64,000 bases of DNA from Lysobacteraceae bacterium (lineage in GTDB: Bacteria; Pseudomonadota; Gammaproteobacteria; Xanthomonadales; Xanthomonadaceae). The DNA is taken from positions 23,204 to 87,203 of the forward strand of contig JAGWUF010000004.1 of assembly GCA_028868545.1 (NCBI GenBank), written 5' to 3'. The stretch's first letter is position 1; each line of letters begins with the position of its first letter. Shown here piece after piece: positions 8,323 to 17,170 of the stretch. Position numbers and translations under genes: made by a program. The notes below the pieces were generated by a model. It saw only the letters and a list, made by a program, of their open reading frames with translations. It searched no databases and was not told the origin of the DNA.

Positions 8323-9787
8323 CCACGCCCGGCAGCGCGAACAGCCAATACTGCTTGGTTCCGCCATCGGCCTGCACCACCTGCGGCGGCGGCAACGGCC
8401 CCAGCTGGGCACGCAATCGGCGCAGATAAGCGTGGTCGTCATCGAAGCCCGCATGGGAAGGGCTGGCCACCACCAGCAGCGGGGCCGGCCCAAGCCCGGC
8501 GCGCGAAGTCTGCAGCAACTGCCACAACGCCAACTGCGCCGTTCGGCCATGCCGGTCGTTGTTCGGATGCGCCAGCACCGGCAGCCCGGCATCCCCGATG
8601 GCAAACCCCAGCTCGGCACCGATCTTGAAATCCCCCGCCACCACGCGCGTCTCGGCGGGCATCCGCTGGCGCTGCTGCGTCACGGCCTCTGCCAGCGTGT
8701 CCCAACCGGCAAAGCCACCGGTCTGGGCACCGGCCAGCGCCATTTGCGTGCGCCACGCCGGCACGCTGGTGATGACGAAAAACCCCAGGGTCAACCCCAG
8801 CCCGAGCGCCAGTGTTGCCCAGGTGGCACGCCGCAGCCCGGTGGAGACCTCCAGCAGCAGACCCGCCGTCAACGGCAGCAGGGCCACGAAGCCCGGCAGC
8901 GGCCAGTGAAAGCTCACCCGCTGCTGATCGGCAAAAAATCCCAGCAGCAGGAAACCCAGCACGATCAATGCCCCATTGCGGGCCAGATAGCGCAATTCCG
9001 GGCGCGCCGCATGCCAGGCCGGCCGGGTCGCCCGCCACATCACCCACAACAACACCGGCGTGGCGGGCAGCAATTGGATCAGGCCAAGTTCAAGCCCCAC
9101 CCAGCTGAACGTCCACGGGTGCCGATCCAGCAACTGGAAACGCAGCCCGGCATCGGCGTTGTGCAGGTTCCAGAGCAGCAATGGCAGCCATGCCAGCGCC
9201 CCCACTCCAATCGCCCACCAGACGCGTGGCGTACGCAGCACCCGGCGTCCCTCCGGCAACGACACCAACACCCCCAGACCCACCGCGATCACGGCTGCGA
9301 ACCGGTAATGGCTCAGCCCACCCAGCACCAACCCCAGTGCCAGCCCGCTTGCGGCCATGCCATCGACCGCCCGCAACAGGCGCAATCCCGCATCCAGACA
9401 CAGCACGCTGGCCAGCAGCAAGGGCACATCCGGCAGCGCCATCACCCCCAGACTGCCCGCCAGCGGCAACAGCAGGCACAGGCTGCCGGCCTGCCAGCCC
9501 ACCCGCGCCCCCAGTGCCCGCGTGCCCATGCCCACCACCAGCCACGGCACCAGCGCCGCCAGCAGCAGGAACGGCAGCCGCAGCGCCAGCAGGCTGCCGG
9601 GTGCCAGCAACCCACCCAATCGGCTCAGCCATGCAGTCAGGCCCGGCAGGTCCGAATAGGCCCAGCCCAAATGCCGGCCTTCCTGCCAGTAGAACGCCTC
9701 ATCGACGAACAGCGGCAAGTGCGCGGCCAGCACGGCTTTCAGCAACAGCAAGACCAGCCACAGCGCGATGAACGCGCGTCTTGCCAT
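8309..9787 (-). CDS. Membrane glycosyltransferase, GT39/ArnT-like superfamily
   Basis: Polytopic inner-membrane protein of 492 residues with about ten hydrophobic segments. The N-terminal first loop carries VDEAFYWQEGRHLGWAY, the acidic loop signature of the PMT/ArnT/GT39-83 superfamily, which transfers sugars from polyprenyl phosphate donors. The acceptor cannot be read from sequence. It differs from the true ArnT-like protein at 30523-32103, which has DEGRYA. It converges with maf and overlaps its end by 14 bases. I chose ATG 9787 because the first membrane segment follows at once. Confidence 0.75.
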   Translation of the reverse strand: MARRAFIALWLVLLLLKAVLAAHLPLFVDEAFYWQEGRHLGWAYSDLPGLTAWLSRLGGLLAPGSLLALRLPFLLLAALVPWLVVGMGTRALGARVGWQAGSLCLLLPLAGSLGVMALPDVPLLLASVLCLDAGLRLLRAVDGMAASGLALGLVLGGLSHYRFAAVIAVGLGVLVSLPEGRRVLRTPRVWWAIGVGALAWLPLLLWNLHNADAGLRFQLLDRHPWTFSWVGLELGLIQLLPATPVLLWVMWRATRPAWHAARPELRYLARNGALIVLGFLLLGFFADQQRVSFHWPLPGFVALLPLTAGLLLEVSTGLRRATWATLALGLGLTLGFFVITSVPAWRTQMALAGAQTGGFAGWDTLAEAVTQQRQRMPAETRVVAGDFKIGAELGFAIGDAGLPVLAHPNNDRHGRTAQLALWQLLQTSRAGLGPAPLLVVASPSHAGFDDDHAYLRRLRAQLGPLPPPQVVQADGGTKQYWLFALPGVVTAD

Positions 9788-9857
9788 GTCCACCTGCTGC
9801 CGTTCCCGCATCCGCATTCCGCCCCGCTACACTGCGTTGAAACACACCGAGGCCTCC

Positions 9858-10808
9858 ATGTCCGCCACCTCGAGCTCCGGCACGATGCTACCCGATGCAC
9901 TCATCACCGCTCTGCGCGAGGCGCAGGAACAGGTCAACGGCCTGGTACTGGGCAAGCCGCAACAGGTGCGGCTGGCGTTCGTGGCGCTGCTGGCCGGTGG
10001 GCACCTGCTGATCGAGGATCTTCCCGGCCTCGGCAAGACCACGCTGGCCCACGCGCTGGCCGCGACGCTGGGGCTGGGGTTCTCGCGGGTGCAGTTCACC
10101 TCCGACCTGCTGCCCGCCGACATCCTGGGCGTTTCCGTGTTCGCCGCACAGACCCGGCAGTTCGAATTCCATCCGGGCCCGATCTTCACCCACGTGCTGC
10201 TGGCCGACGAGATCAATCGCGCACCGCCGCGTACCCAAAGCGCGCTGCTGGAAGCGATGGCCGAACACCAGGTCACCGTGGACGGCCAGACCCGCGCCCT
10301 GCCCGACCCGTTCCTGGTGATCGCCACCCAGAACCCGGTGGATCTGTCCGGCACCTACCCGCTGCCGGATTCGCAACTGGATCGCTTCCTGCTGCGGCTC
10401 AGCCTGGGCTACCCCGACGATGCCGCCGAACGCGCCCTGCTGGCCGGACGCGACCGCCGCGAACTGATCGCCACCATCGCGCCGGTACTCGACGCCCGGC
10501 GCATCCTGGCGTTGCGTCAGGACGTGCAGGCGGTGACCGCCAGCGATGCCCTGCTGGATTACCTGCAGGCCCTGATTGCACGCAGCCGCAAGCATCCCGG
10601 CGTGCGGGTCGGGCTGTCGCCGCGTGCGGGGCTGGCCTTGCTGCGGGCCGCGCGCGCCCACGCCCTGCTGCTGGGGCGCCGGCATGTGCTGCCGGAGGAT
10701 GTGCAGGCGCTGTTCCCGGCGGTAACCGAACATCGTCTGGTGGCCGACGCCGATGTCGCCCCCACCACGCTGGCCAAGCAGATCCTGCACGCGGTTGCGG
10801 TGGACTGA
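9858..10808 (+). CDS. MoxR-family AAA+ ATPase
   Basis: AAA+ ATPase of the MoxR group, thought to act as a chaperone remodelling partner proteins together with DUF58/VWA proteins. 316 residues. The Walker A is DLPGLGKTT (residues 54-62), the Walker B region is LLADEINRAPPRTQSALLEAM, and the sensor 1 region is IATQNPVDLSGTYPLPDSQLDRF. It is followed two bases later by a DUF58 protein and then a TgpA-like transglutaminase, the standard trio in Pseudomonas and Xanthomonadaceae. A TACACT -10-like box lies at 9828-9833 without a good -35. I chose ATG 9858, just before the conserved region. Confidence 0.93.
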   Translation: MSATSSSGTMLPDALITALREAQEQVNGLVLGKPQQVRLAFVALLAGGHLLIEDLPGLGKTTLAHALAATLGLGFSRVQFTSDLLPADILGVSVFAAQTRQFEFHPGPIFTHVLLADEINRAPPRTQSALLEAMAEHQVTVDGQTRALPDPFLVIATQNPVDLSGTYPLPDSQLDRFLLRLSLGYPDDAAERALLAGRDRRELIATIAPVLDARRILALRQDVQAVTASDALLDYLQALIARSRKHPGVRVGLSPRAGLALLRAARAHALLLGRRHVLPEDVQALFPAVTEHRLVADADVAPTTLAKQILHAVAVD

Positions 10809-10810
10809 GC

Positions 10811-11767
10811 GTGCTGGCGGAACTGCGCCAGCGCATGCAGGCGTGGATGCGTCCACGCGCACCCGAAACCCTGCCGGTGGTGCTGGATCGACACCGCATC
10901 TACGTCCTGCCCACCGGCACCGGGCTGTTCTTCGCCCTGCTGCTGGGCACCATGCTGCTGGGCGCACTCAACTTCAACAACAACCCGGCCCTGCTGCTGG
11001 CCCTGCTGCTGGCAGGGGCCACCCTGGCCAGCCTGATCGCCGCGCACCTGCAGCTGTCGGGCGTGCGCATGGACACCGTGGCGGCCGAACCGGTGCTGGC
11101 TGGCGAAACCCTGCAGCTGCGGATCGCACTGACGGCCAGCGACGCCCGCCAGCGTCGCGGCTTGCGGCTGGCGGTGCCCGGTGCCACCGCGCACACCCGG
11201 CTGGATCAGCAGGGCGGCACCGTCCTGCTGGCACTGGCTACCGCCCGCCGCGGGCTGTTGCCGCTGCCGCGGATCGAATTGCGCAGCGTCCAGCCGCTGG
11301 GGCTGGCCCGCGCCTGGAGTCATGTCTGGCCGGCGCAATCGGTGTTGGTGTACCCGGGCATGGAACATCAGGCCCCGCCGCTGCCGTCGGCAACCGGTGG
11401 CCACGGCCATCCGCAGCTGGCGCGCAGCGGCGAGGATCCCCACCACCTGCGCAGCTACCGGCCTGGCGACCCGCCCCGCACGGTAGCCTGGAAGGCGTCC
11501 GCCCGGCGCGACGAGTTGCTGGTACGTGAATTCGAATTGCCGCGCGGCGGCGAGCTGACGCTGGATTGGCAGCACACTCAGGGCCTGCCGTACGAACAGC
11601 GCATCCGGCGGCTGGCGCGCTGGGTGGATGACGCCGAGCGCGCCGGCCGGCGTTATGCGCTGGCCTTGCCCGCTCTGCCCACGATTCCGTTCGGCAATGG
11701 CGCGCCGCATCGCCACCGCTGCCTGCGCGCACTGGCCCTGCTGCCAGAGGAAGGCCGGCGTGGCTGA
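10811..11767 (+). CDS. DUF58 domain membrane protein
   Basis: Protein of 318 residues from a GTG start at 10811, two bases after the MoxR stop (ATG 10835 is the alternative). Two adjacent hydrophobic segments occupy roughly residues 35-80 (LFFALLLGTMLLGALNF and a Leu/Ala-rich segment). The DUF58 core follows, with the family signature SGEDPHHLRSYRPGDPPRTVAWKASARRDEL. DUF58 proteins are VWA-like partners of MoxR ATPases. The following gene starts inside its last codons, so the three genes are one operon. Confidence 0.9.
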   Translation: MLAELRQRMQAWMRPRAPETLPVVLDRHRIYVLPTGTGLFFALLLGTMLLGALNFNNNPALLLALLLAGATLASLIAAHLQLSGVRMDTVAAEPVLAGETLQLRIALTASDARQRRGLRLAVPGATAHTRLDQQGGTVLLALATARRGLLPLPRIELRSVQPLGLARAWSHVWPAQSVLVYPGMEHQAPPLPSATGGHGHPQLARSGEDPHHLRSYRPGDPPRTVAWKASARRDELLVREFELPRGGELTLDWQHTQGLPYEQRIRRLARWVDDAERAGRRYALALPALPTIPFGNGAPHRHRCLRALALLPEEGRRG

Positions 11768-13715
11768 TCGCACACCGTCCCCGTCGATGACGCCCACCGC
11801 GCGCGGCCAGGTGTTGCTGGCCGCCGCCGCCTGCCTGTTGCCGTTGTTGCTGCAACTGCCGCTGGCGCTGGGGCTGGGCTTCGGCGCGGGGGCGCTGGTG
11901 GTGGGCGCCGCCTCTTGGCGCAAGCCACTGCCGTTTTTGCTGCGCCTGTTGCTGGGGCTGTGCGGGCTGGCGGCGGTGCTGGCAGTCGCCCCCGGCATCG
12001 GTCGCGACAGTGCCTGCGCGGTGCTGGCCGCAATGCTGGCGCTGAAGCCGGCGGAAACCACCAGCTTGCGCGATGGCCGCAGCCTGGTCGGATTTGGCTT
12101 GTTCGGGCCGTTTGCCACCTTCCTGCTGGATCAAGGCCCGCTCAGCCTGCTGCTGGCGCTGGCCGCCGTGCTGCTGGCCTTGCTGGCACTGCAACGGCTG
12201 GCGATCGAGGAAAGCGAAGGCGTCGGCAGCGCGGGGGAGACACTTTGGCAACGCGCGGCGCTGGCGGACGTGCTGCGTCTGTTTGCCATCGGCATGCCGC
12301 TGGCGCTGGCGGCGTTCTGGCTGTTTCCGCGGCTGCCCACGCCGCTGTGGGGCCTGCCTGAACGCAGCATCGCCACCCCCGGCCTGTCCGACAGCATGAC
12401 CCCGGGCGGCATGTTCGACTTGCTGCTGGACGACAGCCCGGCCGCGCGCGTGCAATTTTTCGGTGCCACTCCGCGCCCCGACCAGCTGTACTGGCGTGGC
12501 CCGGTGCTGTGGGATTTCGATGGCCGCAGCTGGCATCAAGCGCAGGCTCTGCAGGCGTACACCCCGGCCCCGATGCAAGCGGCAGGCCCGGGCTGGGACT
12601 ACCAGATCGAACTGGAACCAAGCGAAAACCGGCAACTGGTGGCGCTGGATCTGCCCACGCAGCTGCCAGCAGGCGCACGCATCAGCCTGGATTACACGCC
12701 CTGGGCCGATACCCCGCAATACGGCGTCTCGCGCTGGCGGATGCACTCGGCCCCCGCAGCGGCACTGGAGCCGGTGTTGCCCGCCCCGCTGCGCGCCCGC
12801 GCGCTGGCGTTGCCCGTCGGCTACAACCCGCGCACGCTGGCGCTGGGCCGGCAGTGGCGACGCGAGGCGGGCGTGGATCCGCAGGGCCGCAGCGACACCG
12901 CCATCGCCGATCGTGCGCTGGCGATGATCCGTCGCGAATTCACCTACACCCTCACCGTGCCGCTGGCCGGCCGCAACGAAATCGACGATTTCCTGTTCGA
13001 TCGCAAACAGGGCTACTGCGAACATTTCAGTTCGTCATTCGTGGTCTTGATGCGCGCGGCCGGCATCCCCGCGCGGGTGGTCACCGGCTACAGCGGCGGC
13101 TACCGCAACCCGATCGGCGGCTATTGGCTGGTGCGCAAATCCGATGCCCATGCCTGGAGTGAAATCTGGTTGCCGACGCGAGGCTGGATCCGCGTGGATC
13201 CCACCGCCGCGGTCGCCCCCGAACGCATCCGCGACACGCTGGCCGACCGGCGCCCCGGCCAGATCGGCGGCTTCACCGGACTGGTGGGCGTATTCAACGC
13301 CGCCGACTGGATGCGTCGCGGCTGGAACGATTTCGTGCTGGGCTTCAACGCCCAGCGCCAGCGCGACCTGCTCAAGCCGCTGGGCATCGACAGCCTGCAG
13401 CCGCGCGATCTGGTGATCGTGTTCACCCTGATCGCCGGCCTGGCCCTGCTGTGGATGCAATGGCTGATCGCCCGTGGCGAACGCCAGCGCGACCCGCTGC
13501 TGCGCGCCTGGCATGCACTGGAGGCGCGCTACCGCAAACTCGGGCGCGGCCGCCCGCCGCATGAACCGGCGCAAGTCTGGGCCGCGCGCGTGGCGGCCGA
13601 CACCCCGCAAGCCGGTGAACATCTGGCGCAACTGGCACGCCGCGTGTCCGACGTGCGCTACGGCGGGACGAAGGATCCGGCGCTGGCGCAGGCACTGCGC
13701 AGGCACCGGCCCTGA
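11760..13715 (+). CDS. TgpA-like transmembrane transglutaminase (DUF3488 + transglutaminase core)
   Basis: Inner-membrane protein with a periplasmic transglutaminase-like domain; the Pseudomonas aeruginosa homologue TgpA is essential. It has 651 residues. Several membrane segments lie in residues 15-190, then a large soluble region contains the Cys-His-Asp core: Cys in KQGYCEHFSSSF, His in SDAHAWSEIW and Asp in GWIRVDPTA. One membrane segment (LVIVFTLIAGLALLWMQW) lies near residue 560, with a cytoplasmic DUF4129-like tail. The GTG start at 11760 has a good GAGGAAGG upstream and overlaps the DUF58 stop by 8 bases; ATG 11787 is the alternative. Confidence 0.9.
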   Translation: MADRTPSPSMTPTARGQVLLAAAACLLPLLLQLPLALGLGFGAGALVVGAASWRKPLPFLLRLLLGLCGLAAVLAVAPGIGRDSACAVLAAMLALKPAETTSLRDGRSLVGFGLFGPFATFLLDQGPLSLLLALAAVLLALLALQRLAIEESEGVGSAGETLWQRAALADVLRLFAIGMPLALAAFWLFPRLPTPLWGLPERSIATPGLSDSMTPGGMFDLLLDDSPAARVQFFGATPRPDQLYWRGPVLWDFDGRSWHQAQALQAYTPAPMQAAGPGWDYQIELEPSENRQLVALDLPTQLPAGARISLDYTPWADTPQYGVSRWRMHSAPAAALEPVLPAPLRARALALPVGYNPRTLALGRQWRREAGVDPQGRSDTAIADRALAMIRREFTYTLTVPLAGRNEIDDFLFDRKQGYCEHFSSSFVVLMRAAGIPARVVTGYSGGYRNPIGGYWLVRKSDAHAWSEIWLPTRGWIRVDPTAAVAPERIRDTLADRRPGQIGGFTGLVGVFNAADWMRRGWNDFVLGFNAQRQRDLLKPLGIDSLQPRDLVIVFTLIAGLALLWMQWLIARGERQRDPLLRAWHALEARYRKLGRGRPPHEPAQVWAARVAADTPQAGEHLAQLARRVSDVRYGGTKDPALAQALRRHRP

Positions 13716-13746
13716 CACCAAACCCGCTGACACCAAACCCGCACGC

Positions 13747-14094
13747 TCAGGGCGTGCCGAACCGTCCCAGCGGCGCGCCGGCCAGCAAGTGCAGGTGGAT
13801 CTGGAACACGGTCTGGCCGCCATCACCGTTGCAGTTCATCACGATGCGGTAGCCGTCTTCGGCAAACCCCTGCGCCTTGGCATAACGTGCGGCGGCGGTG
13901 GCCAGCCGGCCAACCACCACGGCGGCATCCTCCGGCACGTCGTTGAGGGTGGCGAAATCCTGCTTCGGCACAAACAGCACGTGCACCGGCGCCTGCGGCG
14001 CGATGTCGCGGAACGCGAACAGATGCGCGTCCTCGTACACGATGTCGGCGGGGATTTCGCGCCGCAGGATCTTGTGGAAAATCGTCTCGCTCAT
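13747..14094 (-). CDS. hinT: HIT-family nucleotide hydrolase/transferase (HinT-like)
   Basis: Member of the histidine triad family, which hydrolyses purine nucleoside phosphoramidates and adenylated lysine. The 115 residues match the usual HinT length. The N-terminus [23 protein letters not shown] is canonical. The triad region reads [13 protein letters not shown], so the first triad His is Gln98, while His100 (aligned to the HINT1 nucleophile) and His102 are kept, as is His38 in [10 protein letters not shown]. Its start overlaps the recR stop (ATGA). Confidence 0.9.
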   Translation of the reverse strand: MSETIFHKILRREIPADIVYEDAHLFAFRDIAPQAPVHVLFVPKQDFATLNDVPEDAAVVVGRLATAAARYAKAQGFAEDGYRIVMNCNGDGGQTVFQIHLHLLAGAPLGRFGTP

Positions 14095-14702
14095 CGGGAT
14101 GTCTCCGTGGGAATTTCGCTGCGGCTGCCGAACGCGTGCAGCAAGGTGCCGCGATCCACGTATTCCAGCTCGCCGCCCAGCGGCACGCCGTGCGCCAGCC
14201 GGCTGGGCTGCACGCCGCGCGCGCGCGCCAGTTGCGCCAGATAGTGGGCGGTGGCCTCGCCTTCCACGGTGGGGTTGGTGGCCACGATCAGTTCACGCAC
14301 CTCGCCTTCCTCCAGCCGCTGCGCCAGCAGGTCCAGCCCCAGCTCGCGCGGGCCGATGCCATCCAGCGGGCTCAGCCGGCCCTGCAGCACGAAATACAGG
14401 CCGCGGAAACCGGTGGCCTGCTCGATGGCCAGCCGATCCGCCGGGGTTTCCACCACGCACAGCAGCTGCGCGTCGCGCGCGCTGCTGGCGCAGACGGGAC
14501 AGATTTCGGTCTCGCTGAAATCGCGGCAGCGGCCGCAGTGGCGGATCCGCTCCATTGCCTCGGCCAGCGTCACAGACAGCCGGCGGCCGCCGTCGCGCTG
14601 GCGCTCCAGCAGGTGGTAGGCCATCCGCTGCGCGGATTTCTGGCCTACGCCCGGCAGCACGCGCAGCGCGTCGATGAGTTGGTCGAGGAGAGAGGCGCTC
14701 AT
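14091..14702 (-). CDS. recR: Recombination protein RecR
   Basis: Part of the RecFOR pathway that loads RecA on gapped DNA. It has 203 residues, close to the usual 200. The N-terminal helix-hairpin-helix ([24 protein letters not shown]) is followed by a four-Cys zinc finger (HCGRC...ICPVC), a TOPRIM domain starting [15 protein letters not shown], and the C-terminal [16 protein letters not shown]. It follows ybaB, as in most bacteria. Confidence 0.97.
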   Translation of the reverse strand: MSASLLDQLIDALRVLPGVGQKSAQRMAYHLLERQRDGGRRLSVTLAEAMERIRHCGRCRDFSETEICPVCASSARDAQLLCVVETPADRLAIEQATGFRGLYFVLQGRLSPLDGIGPRELGLDLLAQRLEEGEVRELIVATNPTVEGEATAHYLAQLARARGVQPSRLAHGVPLGGELEYVDRGTLLHAFGSRSEIPTETSR

Positions 14703-14841
14703 GTGTCCTGAAGCCTGGTTGCGTGGTTGCGCGCATGGATGTGCGCACGCGGCGCACGCAGGGCGACGCGCAAGCGGGCGAAAACCGCGTTTTCCGCCCG
14801 CGTTGCGAATGCGGCGGCAGGATGCCCCGTCATTCGCAATA

Positions 14842-15162
14842 TCAGAACGGCAGCTTCATGCCCGGCGGCAGCGGCATGCCGGCGGTGGCAGCCGCCATCT
14901 TTTCCTGCGAGGCGGCGTTGATCTTGTTGACCGCATCGTTGAAGGCGGCGGCGATCAGGTCTTCGGCCATTTCCGGGTCGCCGAACACGGTGGGGTCGAT
15001 GCGCACCTTGCGGCAGTCCATGCGCCCGCCCAGGGTCACGCTGACCATGCCACCGCCGGCGCTGCCGGTGGCTTCCAGCGCCGCCACTTCTTCCTGCGCG
15101 CGCTGCACGTTTTCCTGCATCTTCTGCGCCTGCTGCATCAGCTGGGCAATGTTTCCACGCAT
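14842..15162 (-). CDS. ybaB: YbaB/EbfC nucleoid-associated protein
   Basis: Small DNA-binding protein of the YbaB/EbfC family, encoded between dnaX and recR in most bacteria. The 106 residues start [20 protein letters not shown], the family N-terminal helix, and continue with [22 protein letters not shown] and a Met/Pro-rich tail ([12 protein letters not shown]). It acts as a dimer on DNA. It lies 33 nt after dnaX. The 139-base gap to recR holds a GC-rich hairpin (about 14773-14801) with no T-run. Confidence 0.95.
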   Translation of the reverse strand: MRGNIAQLMQQAQKMQENVQRAQEEVAALEATGSAGGGMVSVTLGGRMDCRKVRIDPTVFGDPEMAEDLIAAAFNDAVNKINAASQEKMAAATAGMPLPPGMKLPF

Positions 15163-15195
15163 GTCGTTCTTCCGTTGTTGCGATGTGGGGAAAAC

Positions 15196-16932
15196 TCAAT
15201 TGTCGCCAAGCGGGCGGACGGAATCCGGCACGATCTGTGCGCCGTGCTGCTGCATCAGCCGCTGGATGCCGGGGTCGGCGGCGAACCCGGTTTCGGCTTC
15301 GCTCTGGCGCACGTCGCGCGCGCGCGCATTGCGTTCGCTGGCGGTCTCGCCACGTGCTGCGCCGATGTCGAACTGCACCCGCACATCGCCCCCCAGTTGC
15401 GTGCCCAGGGCACCTTCCAACTGCAAGACCAGGCCCGGTGATTTCAGATGCTCCTGCTCGGCGGTCAGCGACAGGCGCAGCACGCCATCGGCATGCGCCA
15501 CGAAACAGGCATGCTCGGCCAGCAGCTTGGCCGGCCCACGCAAACCGCAGTTGGCCACCAGTGCCAACCAATGCTCGCCATCGGTCACCAGCAAGGCGCT
15601 GGCGGCTTGCCGTGAAGGCTCCATCACCGGTGCCGGGGCGGCGGCTTTTGCGGGCTCTGCGCGGGCGATCCGTTCTGCCGGTGCAGGCGGCACTGCGGCC
15701 ACGTCAGGCCTCGCTGCCGGTATCGCAACGGTTGCGGGGGCAGGCATTTCTGCCAATGCCGCGCGCGCGCGCGCGGCTGCGTCGGAGCGCACCTGCGCGG
15801 AAGCCGGCACGGCGGCCCGCGCCACCGGGGCATCAGCTGCCAGCACGGCTTGCGCTTCCGGCCGGAACGCCAACATCCGCAGCAAGGTCATTTCAAATCC
15901 GCTGCGCGGGCTGGGCGCATAGCCCAGATCGCGACGGCCATGCAAGGCCATCTGGTACCACAGTTGCACTTGCTCCGGTCGCAACTGCGCGGCCAGCCCG
16001 GCCACATCGATGGCATCGCTGCCGACATCGACGCCGGGCACCAGTTGCTTGACCTGGATGCGATGCAAGGCCTGCGCGAACGCATCCAGAATGCTGGCCC
16101 AGTCGGGCGAAAAATCCGCCAGTTGCGCCGCTTCATCCATCATGCGGGCGCCATCACCGTCGGCCAGGGCCGCCAGCAACGCCTGCACGCGGGTACGATC
16201 CACCGTACCCAGCATCGCCGCCACCGTGGCGCCATCGAGCTTGCCGCCGGCATAGGCGATGGCTTGATCCAGCAAGGACAAACCATCGCGCAGGCTGCCA
16301 TCGGCCGCACGCGCCAGTTGCGCCACGGCAGCGGCATCGCGCTCGATGCCTTCGGCGGTCAGGATCTTCTCGATCTGGCCGCGAATCTGGTCTTCGTCCA
16401 GCCGCTTCAAGTTGAACTGCAGGCAGCGACTGAGCACCGTCACCAGCAGCTTTTCCGGATCGGTGGTGGCAAACAGGAACTTGACGTGTTCCGGCGGCTC
16501 TTCCAGTGTCTTCAGCAGCGCGTTGAACGCGGCCTTCGACAACATGTGCACTTCGTCGATCAGATAGACCTTGTACTTGCCGCGCGAGGGCATGTACTGC
16601 GCGTTCTCGATCAACTCGCGGACGTTGTCCACGCCGGTATTGCTGGCCGCGTCGATCTCCAGCAGGTCGATGTAGCGGCCGGCATCGATCGCCAGACAGG
16701 TTTCGCATTCGCCGCACGGATCCGACGAGGTGCCGCGCTCGCAGTTCAACGACTTGGCGAAGATCCGGGCAATGGTGGTCTTGCCCACCCCGCGGGTCCC
16801 GGTGAACAGGAAAGCGTGATGCACACGGCCGGTTTCCAGCGCATTGGTCAGCGCGCGCACCACGTGCTCCTGGCCGACCAGTTCGGCGAAACGCTTGGGG
16901 CGCCACTTGCGGGCAAGCACGAGGTAGGACAT
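15196..16932 (-). CDS. dnaX: DNA polymerase III subunits gamma/tau
   Basis: Clamp-loader ATPase and organiser of the replicase. 578 residues. AAA+ features are Walker A GTRGVGKTT (about 44-52), a zinc module (Cys-ERGTSSDPCGECETC), Walker B YLIDEVHMLS and the sensor region FATTDPEKL. Domain III follows, then an Ala-rich hinge and a C-terminal tau-like domain from about residue 410. I see no A6G slippery site of the E. coli type, so a separate gamma product cannot be inferred. The start is fixed by the canonical MSYLVLARKWRPKRF. Confidence 0.96.
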   Translation of the reverse strand: MSYLVLARKWRPKRFAELVGQEHVVRALTNALETGRVHHAFLFTGTRGVGKTTIARIFAKSLNCERGTSSDPCGECETCLAIDAGRYIDLLEIDAASNTGVDNVRELIENAQYMPSRGKYKVYLIDEVHMLSKAAFNALLKTLEEPPEHVKFLFATTDPEKLLVTVLSRCLQFNLKRLDEDQIRGQIEKILTAEGIERDAAAVAQLARAADGSLRDGLSLLDQAIAYAGGKLDGATVAAMLGTVDRTRVQALLAALADGDGARMMDEAAQLADFSPDWASILDAFAQALHRIQVKQLVPGVDVGSDAIDVAGLAAQLRPEQVQLWYQMALHGRRDLGYAPSPRSGFEMTLLRMLAFRPEAQAVLAADAPVARAAVPASAQVRSDAAARARAALAEMPAPATVAIPAARPDVAAVPPAPAERIARAEPAKAAAPAPVMEPSRQAASALLVTDGEHWLALVANCGLRGPAKLLAEHACFVAHADGVLRLSLTAEQEHLKSPGLVLQLEGALGTQLGGDVRVQFDIGAARGETASERNARARDVRQSEAETGFAADPGIQRLMQQHGAQIVPDSVRPLGDN

Positions 16933-16984
16933 GCCCGTATTCTGGCACGGCCCGCCAGCCCTCGCGGCACCCCACGGAATTTTC

Positions 16985-17013
16985 TTGTGGACTCGCCGAC
17001 ACCCCGCTAGAAT
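16985..17013 (+). promoter_or_regulatory. Promoter of tRNA-Ser(GGA)
   Basis: A -35-like TTGTGG at 16985-16990 and a -10-like TAGAAT at 17008-17013 are separated by the optimal 17 bases. The mature tRNA begins 11 bases after the -10. The promoter lies just upstream of the divergent dnaX start. Confidence 0.7.
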
Positions 17014-17023
17014 GCGCGGTTCC

Positions 17024-17116
17024 GGAGAGGTGTCCGAGTGGTTGAAGGAGCACGCCTGGAAAGTGTGTAAGCGTCTAAACCGCGCTTCGGGGGTTCGAAT
17101 CCCCCTCTCTCCGCCA
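17024..17116 (+). tRNA. tRNA-Ser(GGA)
   Basis: A 93-base class II tRNA with a long variable arm. The acceptor stem GGAGAGG pairs with TCTCTCC (one G-U pair), the anticodon stem-loop CACGC-CTGGAAA-GTGTG gives anticodon GGA, and the T-arm is GGGGG-TTCGAAT-CCCCC. The terminal CCA is encoded. It reads UCC and UCU serine codons. It is transcribed as a single-gene unit with its own promoter and terminator. Confidence 0.97.
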
Positions 17117-17123
17117 GACATGG

Positions 17124-17148
17124 AAACGCCCCCTCGCGGGGCGTTTTT
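17124..17148 (+). terminator. Rho-independent terminator of tRNA-Ser
   Basis: AAACGCCCC and GGGGCGTTT form a 9-bp stem around CTCGC, and the strand ends in five T residues eight bases after the tRNA. The A-rich 5' side makes it usable on the opposite strand for the convergent ubiquinone hydroxylase gene as well. Confidence 0.9.
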
Positions 17149-17170
17149 CATGCCTGCTGGCAGACGCGTC

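Noticed and set aside
8432..9900. N-terminal half of the 1111-residue plus-strand frame
   Set aside because: It runs antisense to the GT39-like gene and out of frame with moxR; only its last part (DUF58, from 10811) is real.
14773..14801. Hairpin between ybaB and recR as a terminator
   Set aside because: The stem is strong but has a bulge and no T-run, and recR is expected to be co-transcribed with ybaB.
15196..16932. Programmed -1 frameshift in dnaX to make gamma
   Set aside because: No A6G-type slippery sequence is present in the expected region, so there is no support for it here.
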